From Rhizobium hidalgonense (GTDB lineage Bacteria > Pseudomonadota > Alphaproteobacteria > Rhizobiales > Rhizobiaceae): a stretch of 64,000 nucleotides of DNA. Of the stretch, positions 46,915-56,400 are shown piece after piece. The stretch covers positions 24,628 through 88,627 of the forward strand of contig NZ_LODW01000055.1 of the NCBI RefSeq assembly GCF_002914525.1, written 5' to 3'. The position numbers and the translations under genes were made by a program. Within the stretch, counting starts at the first letter, position 1. Every line of letters starts with the position of its first letter. The notes under the pieces were generated by a model, which was not told the DNA's origin, did no database searches, and was given only the letters and a program-made list of their open reading frames with translations.

Positions 46915-48558
46915 ATGATGATCACCAAGCTCAGCCGCAATTTCCGACTGCTTTCCGCAGGCGCCGCTCTTTCGCTGCTGATGATGACCGCACCCTCGGC
47001 CTTTGCCGAGACACCCAAGGATACGCTGGTCGAGGGTTTTGCCATCGACGACATCATCACGATGGATCCGGGCGAGGCGTTCGAGCTGTCGACGGCCGAA
47101 ATTACCAGCAACAGCTACAGCCTGCTCGTCCGTCTGGATATGGACGACACGTCCAAGGTCAAGGGCGATCTGGCCGACAGCTGGAGCGTTTCCGATGACG
47201 GTCTGACCTATACGTTCAAGCTGAAGTCAGGCCTGAAATTCGCCTCCGGCAATCCGATCACCGCCGAAGACGTCGCCTGGTCGTTCGAGCGCGCCGTCAA
47301 GCTCGACAAGAGCCCGGCCTTCATCCTCACCCAGTTCGGCCTAACCGGCGACAATGTCACCGAAAAGGCCAAGGCGGCCGATGCCAATACCTTCGTCTTC
47401 ACCGTCGACAAGGCCTATGCGCCGAGCTTCGTGCTGAACTGCCTGACGGCGACCGTTGCTTCCGTCGTCGACAAGAAGCTGGTGATGGAGCATGTGAAGG
47501 CAGTGACGCCGGATGCCGAGCACAAATACGACAATGATTTCGGCAATGAATGGTTGAAGACCGGCTATGCTGGTTCCGGCGCCTACAAGCTGCGCGAATG
47601 GCGGGCCAATGAAGTCGTCGTGCTGGAGCGTAACGACAATTATTACGGCGACAAGGCGAAGCTCAATCGCGTCATTTATCGCTTTATGAAGGAAAGCTCG
47701 GCCCAGCGGCTGGCGCTCGAAGCCGGCGATATCGATATCGCCCGCAACCTCGAGCCGGGTGATATCGACGCCGTTTCGAAGAATGCCGATCTGGCGACGA
47801 CGAGCGCGCCGAAGGGCACGATCTATTATGTCAGCCTGAACAACAAGAACGAGAACCTGAAGAAGCCTGAGGTCCAAGAAGCCTTCAAATATCTGGTCGA
47901 CTACGATGCGATCGGCGCGACCCTGATCAAGGGTATCGGCGAAATCCATCAGACCTTCCTGCCGAAGGGCCAGCTCGGCGCGCTCGATGAGAACCCTTAC
48001 AAGCTCGACGTCGCCAAGGCCAAGGAACTGCTCGCGAAGGCCGGCGTGCCCGATGGTTTCTCGATCACCATGGACGTGCGCAACACGCAGCCGGTGACCG
48101 GCATCGCTGAATCCATGCAGCAAACGCTGGCGCAGGCCGGCGTGAAGATGGAAATCATCCCGGGTGACGGCAAGCAGACGCTGACCAAATACCGCGCCCG
48201 CACCCACGACATGTATATCGGCCAGTGGGGGTCTGATTATTTCGACCCGAATTCCAATGCCGATACCTTCACCGGCAATCCCGACAATTCCGATGCCGGC
48301 ACGGTAAAGACGCTCGCATGGCGCAATACCTGGGAAGCGCCGGAACTCGACAAGCAAGCCAAGGCTGCACTTCTGGAACGCGACGCCGGCAAGCGCGCCG
48401 CCATCTATCAGGATATCCAGAAGAAATACCTGGCCAACAGCCCCTTCGTCTTCATCTTCCAGCAGACCGAGGTGGCCGGCTACCGCAAAAGCGTGAAGCA
48501 CTTCAAACTGGGTCCGAGCTTCGACACCAATTTCGTCGGTCCGATCGCCAAGGAATAG
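46915..48558 (+). CDS. Peptide ABC transporter substrate-binding protein (SBP family 5)
   Basis: This protein is 547 aa from ATG 46915 (MMITKLSRNF). The signal peptide is LLSAGAALSLLMMTAPSAFA, with cleavage before ETPKD. The DppA/OppA-type fold shows the entry motif VEGFAIDDIITMDPGEAFEL, SYSLLVRLDMDDTSKVKGDL, and WSVSDDGLTYTFKLKSGLKF (the SBP_bac_5 signature), then RKSVKHFKLGPSFDTNFVGP at the end. AGGGGA precedes the start; the frame to 46867 is a leader extension. It captures di- or oligopeptides for the permeases that follow. Confidence 0.92.
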   Translation: MMITKLSRNFRLLSAGAALSLLMMTAPSAFAETPKDTLVEGFAIDDIITMDPGEAFELSTAEITSNSYSLLVRLDMDDTSKVKGDLADSWSVSDDGLTYTFKLKSGLKFASGNPITAEDVAWSFERAVKLDKSPAFILTQFGLTGDNVTEKAKAADANTFVFTVDKAYAPSFVLNCLTATVASVVDKKLVMEHVKAVTPDAEHKYDNDFGNEWLKTGYAGSGAYKLREWRANEVVVLERNDNYYGDKAKLNRVIYRFMKESSAQRLALEAGDIDIARNLEPGDIDAVSKNADLATTSAPKGTIYYVSLNNKNENLKKPEVQEAFKYLVDYDAIGATLIKGIGEIHQTFLPKGQLGALDENPYKLDVAKAKELLAKAGVPDGFSITMDVRNTQPVTGIAESMQQTLAQAGVKMEIIPGDGKQTLTKYRARTHDMYIGQWGSDYFDPNSNADTFTGNPDNSDAGTVKTLAWRNTWEAPELDKQAKAALLERDAGKRAAIYQDIQKKYLANSPFVFIFQQTEVAGYRKSVKHFKLGPSFDTNFVGPIAKE

Positions 48559-48576
48559 TCCGGCAGGATTGGTCGC

Positions 48577-49644
48577 TTGAGCACCGTCGCAACAACACAG
48601 GAGGCGCGGCCCCGAAAGCGCCGTGCCGGTACCTTCGCAAAGGCGGCAGGCCGGTTCCTGTTTGCCGCCGTCACCACCTATTTCGGCCTTCTCGCCGTCA
48701 CCTTCTTCATCGGCCGCGTCGTGCCGATCGATCCCGTGCTCGCCATCCTCGGCGACCGCGCCCCCCACCATGTCGTCGAGCGCGTGCGGCGGGAGATGGG
48801 CTTCGACCTGCCGCTCTATCAGCAGTTCTACATTTATGTGAAAGGCGTCCTGTCCGGCGATTTCGGCAATTCGGTGCTGACGACCAATCCTGTCATGGTC
48901 GATATTCGCCGGGCATTCCCGGCGACGGTCGAGCTGGCAACATTGGGAACACTGATCGGCGCTTTCGTCGGTGTGCCGCTCGGCGTGCTCGCCGCGGTGC
49001 GCCGCGGCAGCATCGCCGACCAGTTGGTGCGCGTCATCGGCCTGATCGGCTATTCGGTGCCGATTTTCTGGCTGGCGCTGATCTCGCTCGTCATCTTCTA
49101 TGCGCAGCTGCGCTGGGTGGCCTTTCCCGGCCGCATCGATATCGTCTACGAATATACCTTCACGCCGATCACCGGCTTCTACCTTCTGGACAGCGCCTGG
49201 CAGGGGCAGTGGGACGTCTTCTATGACGTCTTCCGCCACATCATCCTGCCGGCTTCGCTGCTCGGCTATTTCTCGCTTGCCTATATCAGCCGGATGACGC
49301 GCAGCTTCATGCTGAACGAGCTTTCGCAGGAATATATCGTTGCCGCGCGCGCCAAGGGGCTTTCGGAAACGCGGGTGATCTGGGGCCACGCGCTGCGCAA
49401 TGCCGCCGTGCCGCTCGTCACCGTCATCGCGCTTTCCTATGCCGGCCTGCTCGAAGGATCGGTGCTGACCGAGACCGTCTTTTCCTGGCCGGGCATTGGG
49501 CTGTACATCACCAATTCGCTGCAGAATGCCGATATGAATGCCGTGCTTGGCGGCACCATTGTCATCGGCACGGTTTTCATCGGCATCAACCTTCTGTCCG
49601 ATCTTCTCTACCGAACGCTCGACCCAAGGACGAAAAACCGATGA
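48577..49644 (+). CDS. Peptide ABC transporter permease (DppB-like)
   Basis: This 355-aa inner-membrane permease starts at TTG 48577, 18 bp after the binding-protein stop. The cytosolic basic N-terminus (EARPRKRRAGTFAKAAG) is followed by six helices. Typical DppB/OppB regions are GRVVPIDPVLAILGDRAP, LYQQFYIYVKGVLSGDFGNS, the EAA segment EYIVAARAKGLSETRVIWGH and VLTETVFSWPGIGLYITNSL. The stop overlaps the next gene (ATGA). Confidence 0.92.
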   Translation: MSTVATTQEARPRKRRAGTFAKAAGRFLFAAVTTYFGLLAVTFFIGRVVPIDPVLAILGDRAPHHVVERVRREMGFDLPLYQQFYIYVKGVLSGDFGNSVLTTNPVMVDIRRAFPATVELATLGTLIGAFVGVPLGVLAAVRRGSIADQLVRVIGLIGYSVPIFWLALISLVIFYAQLRWVAFPGRIDIVYEYTFTPITGFYLLDSAWQGQWDVFYDVFRHIILPASLLGYFSLAYISRMTRSFMLNELSQEYIVAARAKGLSETRVIWGHALRNAAVPLVTVIALSYAGLLEGSVLTETVFSWPGIGLYITNSLQNADMNAVLGGTIVIGTVFIGINLLSDLLYRTLDPRTKNR

Positions 49645-50576
49645 CGGCTCCCGCCAGCCCCTCTCCAACGATGAGCCGCCGCCAATGGCTGCTGTCCGAC
49701 CGGCCGCAATCGCGCATGCAGGCCCGTCTCGGCCGCGCCTACGTCACCTGGCGGCAATTCACGGCCAACCGGCTTGCCGTGGTCGGCCTGCTGATCATCG
49801 TCGCGCTGCTTTTCATCGCCGCTTTCGCCGACGTGCTTGCCACGCACAATCCTGTCGTCGGCGATCTGCGCAATGCCCGGCTGCTGCCGCCGGGAACGAG
49901 CGGCTTCCTGCTCGGTTCGGATGACCAGGGCCGCGATATCTATTCGCGGCTGATCTACGGATCGCGATTGACTCTGCTTGTCGTCGTGCTCGTCGCTGTG
50001 ATCTCGGCGCCGGTCGGGCTGATCGTCGGCACGGTATCGGGTTATGCCGGAGGCTGGGTCGACGCGACGCTGATGCGCGTCACCGATATCTTTCTCGCCT
50101 TTCCGAAGCTGGTGCTGGCGCTCGCCTTCGTCGCCGCGCTTGGTCCAGGTATCCAGAACGCGATCATCGCCATCGCCATCACATCCTGGCCGCCCTATGC
50201 CCGCATCGCGCGCGCCGAGACGCTGACGGTGCGGCGTTCCGATTATATTTCGGCGGTAAGGCTGATGGGCGCCTCGCCGATCCGCATCATCGTGCGCCAT
50301 GTCGTGCCGCTCTGCATTTCCTCGCTGATCGTGCGCGTGACGCTCGATATGGCCGGCATCATCCTGACGGCGGCCGGTCTCGGTTTCCTCGGCCTGGGCG
50401 CACAGCCGCCGCTGCCGGAATGGGGTGCGATGATCGCTTCGGGTCGGCGCTTCATTCTCGATCAATGGTGGGTGGCGGCGATGCCCGGCATCGCCATCCT
50501 GATCGTCAGCCTCGGCTTCAATCTCTTAGGCGACGGCCTGCGCGACGCGCTCGATCCGAAGGAGAGCGGCCAATGA
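49641..50576 (+). CDS. Peptide ABC transporter permease (DppC-like)
   Basis: This 311-aa partner permease starts inside the stop of the DppB-like gene. The OppC N-terminal feature is RQFTANRLAVVGLLIIVALL, followed by HPLGSD-like FLLGSDDQGRDIYSRLIYGS. The EAA loop is DYISAVRLMGASPIRIIVRH, and the C-terminal DGLRDALDPKESGQ is the classical end. It too overlaps the next gene by 4 nt (ATGA at 50573). Confidence 0.93.
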   Translation: MTAPASPSPTMSRRQWLLSDRPQSRMQARLGRAYVTWRQFTANRLAVVGLLIIVALLFIAAFADVLATHNPVVGDLRNARLLPPGTSGFLLGSDDQGRDIYSRLIYGSRLTLLVVVLVAVISAPVGLIVGTVSGYAGGWVDATLMRVTDIFLAFPKLVLALAFVAALGPGIQNAIIAIAITSWPPYARIARAETLTVRRSDYISAVRLMGASPIRIIVRHVVPLCISSLIVRVTLDMAGIILTAAGLGFLGLGAQPPLPEWGAMIASGRRFILDQWWVAAMPGIAILIVSLGFNLLGDGLRDALDPKESGQ

Positions 50577-51406
50577 CCACACTTCTGACGGTCGACAAGC
50601 TCAAGGTCAGCTACCCCACCCGCACCGGGGTGATCGAGGCGGTGCGCGGCGTCTCTTTCACGCTCGGCAAGGAAAGGCTCGGCATCGTCGGCGAATCCGG
50701 TTCCGGCAAGTCGCAGACCGGCCGGGCGATCATGGGGCTGACGCCGAAACACGGCATCGTCACGGCCGACAAGCTCGATTTCAACGGCATTGATCTCATC
50801 AATGCCTCGGCCGGCGAAAGGCGCAGGCTGCGCGGCAAACGCATCGCCATGATCCTGCAGGATCCGAAATATTCGCTCGATCCGGTCATGACCATCGGGC
50901 GGCAGATCTGCGAAACGCTGCGCACGCATGAAAAGGTCGGCAAGGCGGAGGCGCGCGAACGGGCGCTCGCCATGCTGGAAGCAGTGCAGATCCGCGACCC
51001 GCAACGGGTCTTTGACCTGCATCCGCATGAGGTTTCGGGCGGCATGGGCCAGCGCGCGATGATCGCCATGATGCTGATCGCCGGCCCTGAACTGCTGATC
51101 GCCGACGAGCCGACCTCGGCGCTCGACGTAACGGTGCAGCTCGATGTGCTCAAAATCATGGACAGGCTGGTGGCCGAGCGCGGCATGGGGCTGATCTTCG
51201 TCTCCCATGATCTCCGGCTGGTTTCCTCATTCTGCGACCGGGTCATCGTCATGTATGCCGGAAAAATCGTCGAGGAACTGGCCGCTGCCGATCTCAAACA
51301 TGCGCAGCATCCCTATACGCAAGGGCTGCTGAACTGCATGCCCGAGATCGGCCAGAACCGTCATCCGCTGCCGGTGCTCGACCGCAGGCCGGAGTGGGCG
51401 GCATGA
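50573..51406 (+). CDS. Peptide ABC transporter ATP-binding protein (DppD-like)
   Basis: This protein is 277 aa from ATG 50573. Walker A is VGESGSGKSQTGRA, the signature is EVSGGMGQRAMIAMMLI and Walker B is LLIADEPTSALDVT. The switch His is in FVSHDLRLVSS. The C-terminal LKHAQHPYTQGLLNCMPEIG is the oligopeptide-transporter-specific extension. The frame to 50420 lies within the DppC-like gene and is discarded. The stop overlaps the next gene (ATGA). Confidence 0.93.
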   Translation: MTTLLTVDKLKVSYPTRTGVIEAVRGVSFTLGKERLGIVGESGSGKSQTGRAIMGLTPKHGIVTADKLDFNGIDLINASAGERRRLRGKRIAMILQDPKYSLDPVMTIGRQICETLRTHEKVGKAEARERALAMLEAVQIRDPQRVFDLHPHEVSGGMGQRAMIAMMLIAGPELLIADEPTSALDVTVQLDVLKIMDRLVAERGMGLIFVSHDLRLVSSFCDRVIVMYAGKIVEELAAADLKHAQHPYTQGLLNCMPEIGQNRHPLPVLDRRPEWAA

Positions 51407-52152
51407 GCGCGGCTCTCGAGATCGACAATCTCAGTGTGGTCTACGATGATTTTCATGCGCTGAAGGATGTCAGCATTGCCGTCCAAGGCGGGGAATCCTT
51501 CGGGCTCGTCGGAGAATCCGGCTCGGGTAAATCGACCCTGCTGCGGGCCGTGGCCGGGCTTGCGCCGATCAGTGGGGGCGCGATCAACATCGATGGCGAA
51601 GCGCTGAGAGGCTTGAAACGCAGCAAATCTTTCTATCGGCGCGTGCAGATGGTCTTTCAGGATCCTTATGGTTCGCTGCACCCGCGCCAGACCATCGACC
51701 GGCTGCTGCTCGAGCCGCTGGCGATCCACGGTATTTCCGACAGCGAGACGCGTATCGCCCGCGCGCTCGACGAGGTCGGTCTGGGCAACGGGTTCCGTTT
51801 CCGCTACCCGCACCAGCTCTCCGGCGGCCAGCGGCAGCGTGTGGCGATTGCCCGGGCGCTGATCGTCGAGCCGTCGATCCTGCTGCTCGACGAGCCGACA
51901 TCGGCGCTCGACGCCTCGGTGCAGGCCGAGGTGTTGAACCTGCTGGAGCAGATCCGGCGCGACCGCAAGCTCACCTTCGTGATGGTCAGCCATGATCTCG
52001 GCGTCGTCACCCATATGTGTGAAAGGCTGGCGGTGATGCGCAACGGCGCCGTCGTCGAGCGGCTCACCTCTCGGGCGTTGGCGGAGGGCGCGGTTCATGA
52101 GGACTACACGAGAAATTTGATGATCGCCAGCAAGGGTTTCGTCAAAGCCTGA
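51403..52152 (+). CDS. Peptide ABC transporter ATP-binding protein (DppF-like)
   Basis: This 249-aa second ATPase starts at ATG 51403, inside the preceding stop. Walker A is VGESGSGKSTLLRA, the Q-loop is QMVFQDPYGSLHPRQT (the PYxSLxPR signature of DppF/OppF), then YPHQLSGGQRQRVAIARALI and ILLLDEPTSALDAS, with the switch His in MVSHDLGVVTH. It is about 70 aa shorter than E. coli DppF and lacks the C-terminal Cys-rich Fe-S region. It ends the five-gene transporter operon. Confidence 0.93.
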   Translation: MSAALEIDNLSVVYDDFHALKDVSIAVQGGESFGLVGESGSGKSTLLRAVAGLAPISGGAINIDGEALRGLKRSKSFYRRVQMVFQDPYGSLHPRQTIDRLLLEPLAIHGISDSETRIARALDEVGLGNGFRFRYPHQLSGGQRQRVAIARALIVEPSILLLDEPTSALDASVQAEVLNLLEQIRRDRKLTFVMVSHDLGVVTHMCERLAVMRNGAVVERLTSRALAEGAVHEDYTRNLMIASKGFVKA

Positions 52153-52242
52153 AAGGCAATCTTTTCAACCCGTTGAAAAGAAAAGACCGGCGGCGGCGTT
52201 AAGGATAAGATTTCCCTAAAAGACGACCATTCAACTAGACTA

Positions 52243-52270
52243 TTGACAGCCGCCCCGCTTCTGTCATGAT
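52243..52270 (+). promoter_or_regulatory. Possible promoter before the 62-aa ORF
   Basis: TTGACA (52243-52248) is followed after 16 bp by CATGAT (52265-52270), four of six matches to a -10 box. It lies 45 bp upstream of ATG 52315. Confidence 0.35.
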
Positions 52271-52314
52271 CCTGTTAACGATTGTTAGCTTTCGTGATCG
52301 ATGGAGGTTGAGGC

Positions 52315-52503
52315 ATGTTCTTTCTCGGTGGGATGACCATGGGCTACCTCGATCCACCGGTTAAAGCCGATCGTCGGGAACAGGTTTCGGTCTCCCTAAC
52401 TGCGGAAAAGGATCGTCGGCTGCTCGAGATCCCCGCCAACCTCGGTCAGGCCGAGGACGCCGTCGAGCGCTCGTGGATCTGGGCATGGCGCACACTCTGC
52501 TGA
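52315..52503 (+). CDS. Possible small protein, 62 aa, unknown
   Basis: ATG 52315 has GGAGG 7-11 nt upstream and a plausible promoter further up. The product begins MFFLGGMTMGYLDPPVKADR, with a central SVSLTAEKDRRLLEIPANLG resembling a short ribbon-helix-helix or CopG-type stretch, and ends in Trp-rich WIWAWRTLC. No family was recognised. Expression signals are better than expected for a chance ORF, but coding status is not certain. Confidence 0.4.
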   Translation: MFFLGGMTMGYLDPPVKADRREQVSVSLTAEKDRRLLEIPANLGQAEDAVERSWIWAWRTLC

Positions 52504-52678
52504 AAAAGACGGGCTGCTGAAAAGTGGGCGGCTGAAAAGGCGAGCTGCTAAAAGGGCTGGTTGAATTTTCTCTTTCGTTCGCTCTGGACGGAAATTTATC
52601 TCTACCTAGTTGATAGAGAATGTAAGAAAACAAACGCGAGCCGCACAACCGGCCGCACGAGAACAACGGAGGCGACAT

Positions 52679-52843
52679 ATGGCAGATCTGGGTATTTCGC
52701 ATGCTCACGTGAACCAGTACGGTTCCGTAGAGACCAAGAAGCCGCTGACCACGCGCCACAGGCTTCAAACGGTGCTCCATGGAGCAATCTTCACGGCAGC
52801 ATTCCTGTTCGTCGTCGCCATGGTTTGCGGCGTCGTCGGCTGA
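52679..52843 (+). CDS. Small single-helix membrane protein, 54 aa
   Basis: ATG 52679 (MADLGISHAHVNQYGSVETK) follows GGAGG at 6-10 nt. One membrane helix (about residues 32-52, LHGAIFTAAFLFVVAMVCGV) forms the C-terminus. It has an N-in charge pattern (KKPLTTRHRLQ before the helix). No family is recognised; it looks like a small inner-membrane protein. A GACGCCGGCA-AA-TGCCGGCGTT hairpin lies 15 bp after the stop and may end the transcript. Confidence 0.65.
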   Translation: MADLGISHAHVNQYGSVETKKPLTTRHRLQTVLHGAIFTAAFLFVVAMVCGVVG

Positions 52844-52856
52844 TCGGCTATGATAG

Positions 52857-52878
52857 ACGCCGGCAAATGCCGGCGTTG
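52857..52878 (+). terminator. Hairpin after the 54-aa membrane protein gene
   Basis: Inverted ACGCCGGCA / TGCCGGCGT closes on a 2-nt loop. There is a weak T-run (GCGGTTTTCG) 6-10 bp later. It may be a terminator. Confidence 0.45.
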
Positions 52879-53401
52879 CGGCGGTTTTCGCCTTTCTGGG
52901 TGATCGGCATCCGATCCCTTTTTCGTTCTTCCGGACTTCTTCATTCATCACGCGCGGCCGCATCGAAATTCTTCGTGCGACGCATTTCCGTCGTGTGTTT
53001 GAATATCGTCGTTTTCGAACCGATGATGCCACCCGGGATCGCGTGTCTTTCCTAAAATCGAAGAACTCTTGCATTTGCCGGAACCAGGGGCCGGCATAGT
53101 GCCGTTCACGCACTTTCCAAGCTCACGGGCGCGCTGCTCATGCCTCTTGACTTGAATAATCTCGATAGTGTCCAATTTTCGACATGGCTTTCGCGGAGAG
53201 GGTATCGAGCGCCTTGATCACCCGTCGGGCCGCGCCCTGGATCAGGGCTTAAACCCGTTCGCATCGCCTGGCCCAAGCGTCATTTATCCCGGCTTCATCG
53301 ATCTTCGAAGAAACGGGCTCCGTTCATGTAGCAGTCATGATAAGCAGTGCAAAAGGCTGAGCAAAACAGCCATAACTTTGTTTGGATCCAGAACCGAACC
53401 C
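52879..53401. other. Upstream region of ndvB, no gene recognised
   Basis: This stretch of about 520 bp must hold the ndvB promoter. The frame of ndvB is open back to 53168, but that part (Arg/Ser-rich, no family resemblance) starts without a ribosome site and is treated as non-coding leader. TTGACT at 53147-53152 has no good -10 partner. Confidence 0.5.
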
Positions 53402-56400
53402 ATGTCTATTTCTAATCTTTCTCCGAGCCTTCCGCGCGAACCCGAGACCAAGCAGATCGATCACAACGATTCGATCCGCTCGACTTATCTTGCCATTGAA
53501 GACATCAAGGGGATTGGCGATGCGGTCGCCCGCGGCAGCGTCGACCGGCTGCCGGCTTTTGCCCCCTTCGATTTCTTCGCGCGCCACAAGGAAAACGAGA
53601 AGGAAATTCTGCGCGTCTACCGGACCACGGCGACCGACGTCGAAGCCGGCGAGACAATCACGCCGGCGGCGGAATGGCTGCTGGACAATCATTATATCGT
53701 TGAAGAGGCAATCCAGGAGGTGCGACGCGACTTCCCCCGCCGCTTCTATCGCGAATTGCCGACCATGACGGTCGGCGGTGTCGAGGTGCCGCGCACGCTC
53801 GTGCTTGCCTGGCTCTACGTCGCCCATACCCACAGCACGATCTCGCAGGAAAGCCTGACGGCGCTGGTCGACGGCTTTCAGGCCAGCGAGACGCTGAGGA
53901 TCGGTGAACTCTGGGCGTTGCCTTCGCTTGTGCGTTACGTGCTGGTGGAAAACCTTCGCCGCATTTCCAGCCGTGTCGAAGCCAGCCGCCGCCTGCGCCG
54001 CCGCGCCAACGAGGCGGCCGATGAACTGGTGCGCCTGACCGATCCTGCGGCAGCGGCCAGCTATTTGAAGACGCTGGAACCGCTTGCCGAAGACAATACC
54101 TTCTCGACGCAGTTCCTCTATCGCATGCGTGACGGCTCGCAGACATCGAGTCTGGCGATTACCTGGCTCGACGAGCGGCTGGAAGAGCTTGGCCGCAATA
54201 CAGAAGAGGCGACGACGGCAGAACACAGCCGTCTCTCTTCCGGCAACGTGACGATGGGCAACATCATCCGCAGCCTTCGCGAGATCGATGATGCCGAATG
54301 GTCGGTCTGGGTCGAGCAGGTCAGCCATGTCGACAAGCTGCTCTGGGAGCATTCGGATTACGGCATCCTCGATTCCGGCTCGCGCAACAAATACCGCAAA
54401 CAGATCGAAAAGCTGGCCAAACGCTCGCCGCTGACGGAAATGCAAATCGCCCAACTGGCGCTCGACATGACGGATGCCGCCAAAGCCTCCGACGAGCCGC
54501 AGCCGCATGAACCGAATGTCGGCGGTTTCCTGTCCGGCGCGCAGCGGCCAAAGCTCGAAGCGCGGGCGAGTTATCGCCCGACGGTCACCCAGCATTTCGT
54601 GCGCGCGGTGCGCCAGTTCAACTGGCTGGCAATTGCCGTGCCCGTCATGCTTTTGACGGTTATCGCCATGGCGATCGTCGGCCGGTTCATGGCCAATGCC
54701 GGCATGGGGGCGATCGAAATCGCCCTGCTTCTGATCATGTTCTCACTGCCGGCGTCGGAGGGGGCAACGGGTCTCTTCAATACCGTGCTTTCCTTCTTCG
54801 TGACGCCGGCGCGCCTCGTCGGATACGAGTTCAAGGAAGGTATTCCGGAGGATGCGCGCACGCTGCTCGTCGTGCCCTGCCTGATCTCGAACCGCGACAG
54901 CGTCGACGATCACGTGCGCAATCTCGAGGTTCATTATCTCGCCAATCCGCGCGGCGAGCTCTATTTCGCGCTGCTCAGCGATTGGCCAGACAGCGAGGCC
55001 GAGGAAACGCCTGCCGATCTGGAGGTTCTGGACTATGCCCGGCGTGAGATTGCCAATCTTTCCGCCCGCTATGCCTATGACGGCAAGACGCGTTTCTATC
55101 TGCTGCATCGCCGCCGCCTCTATAATCCCTCCGAAGGTGTGTGGATGGGCTGGGAGCGCAAGCGCGGCAAGCTGCACGAGCTGAACATGCTGCTGCGCGG
55201 CGACCGCGACACCACCTATCTGCCGGGCGCCAACACCGTACCGGCCAATGTGCAATATGTCATGACGCTCGATGCCGATACGCGGCTGATGCGCGATGCC
55301 GTTACCAAGCTTGTCGGCAAGCTCTACCATCCGATCAACCGCCCGGTCATCAATCCGAAAACCGGCCGTGTCGAAAGCGGCTACGGCGTGCTGCAGCCGC
55401 GCGTCACCCCGTCGCTGACGACGGGCAAGGACGCCTCGGTCTTTCAGCGCGTCTTTTCGATCAACCGCGGCCTCGACCCTTACGTCTTCACCGTTTCCGA
55501 CGTCTATCAGGATCTCGCCGGCGAAGGCACCTTCACCGGCAAGGGCCTTTATCATGTCGATGCCTTCGAAGCGTCGCTGAAGGGCCGGATCGACGAAAAC
55601 TCGGTGCTCAGCCACGACCTTCTTGAAGGTTCGATGGCGCGCTGCGCGCTCGTCACCGATCTCGAACTGGTCGAGGATTTCCCGATCCGCTACGAAGTCG
55701 AGACCTCGCGCCAGCATCGCTGGGCGCGGGGCGACTGGCAGCTGCTGCCCTATATGTTCAATCCGAAATACGGCGTCACGGCGCTTGGCCGCTGGAAGAT
55801 GTTCGACAATCTGCGCCGCTCGCTGACGCCGATCGCCTGGTTCTTCGCCTCCGTCCTCGGCTGGTATTTCATGGGTCCGCTCGGCGCCCTCATCTGGCAG
55901 ATCCTGCTGATTTTCTGCCTCTTCGTCGCGCCAACGCTGTCGCTGATCAACGGCATCATTCCGCGCACCAGCGATATCATCGCCCGCGCCCATCTCTATA
56001 CGGTCTGGTCCGATATCACGGCCGCGAACGCGCAGGTCGCACTGCGGATCGTCTTCATCGCCGATTCGGCCGCCATGATGGCCGATGCGATCGGCCGTTC
56101 GCTCTACCGCCTGTTCGTCAGCCGCAAGCTGATGCTGCAGTGGCGGACCGCCGCCAGTGTCCAGGCGGGCAGCCAGGGCACGCTGGTCTCCTACTACAAG
56201 CAGATGTGGCATGCACCGGTGCTGGCGCTGCTGGCGCTCGGATTTGCCGCCCTGCCAGGCGGCAGCGCCTTCGTCGTCGGCATTCCCTTCGCGCTTTTGT
56301 GGATCCTGTCGCCTGTCGTTGCCTGGTATGTCAGCCAGTCGGCAGAAACCGAGGACCGGCTCGAGGTCGCCGATTCCGTGTCGAGCGAACTGCGCAAGAT

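Noticed and set aside
47341..49668. 775-codon antisense open frame over the peptide ABC genes
   Set aside because: Same nature: a shadow of strongly coding DNA. The plus-strand genes carry full family motifs.
53168..53401. Upstream extension of ndvB by 78 codons
   Set aside because: The added part has no family resemblance; the known start sequence is at 53402 and the size then matches characterised NdvB/ChvB.
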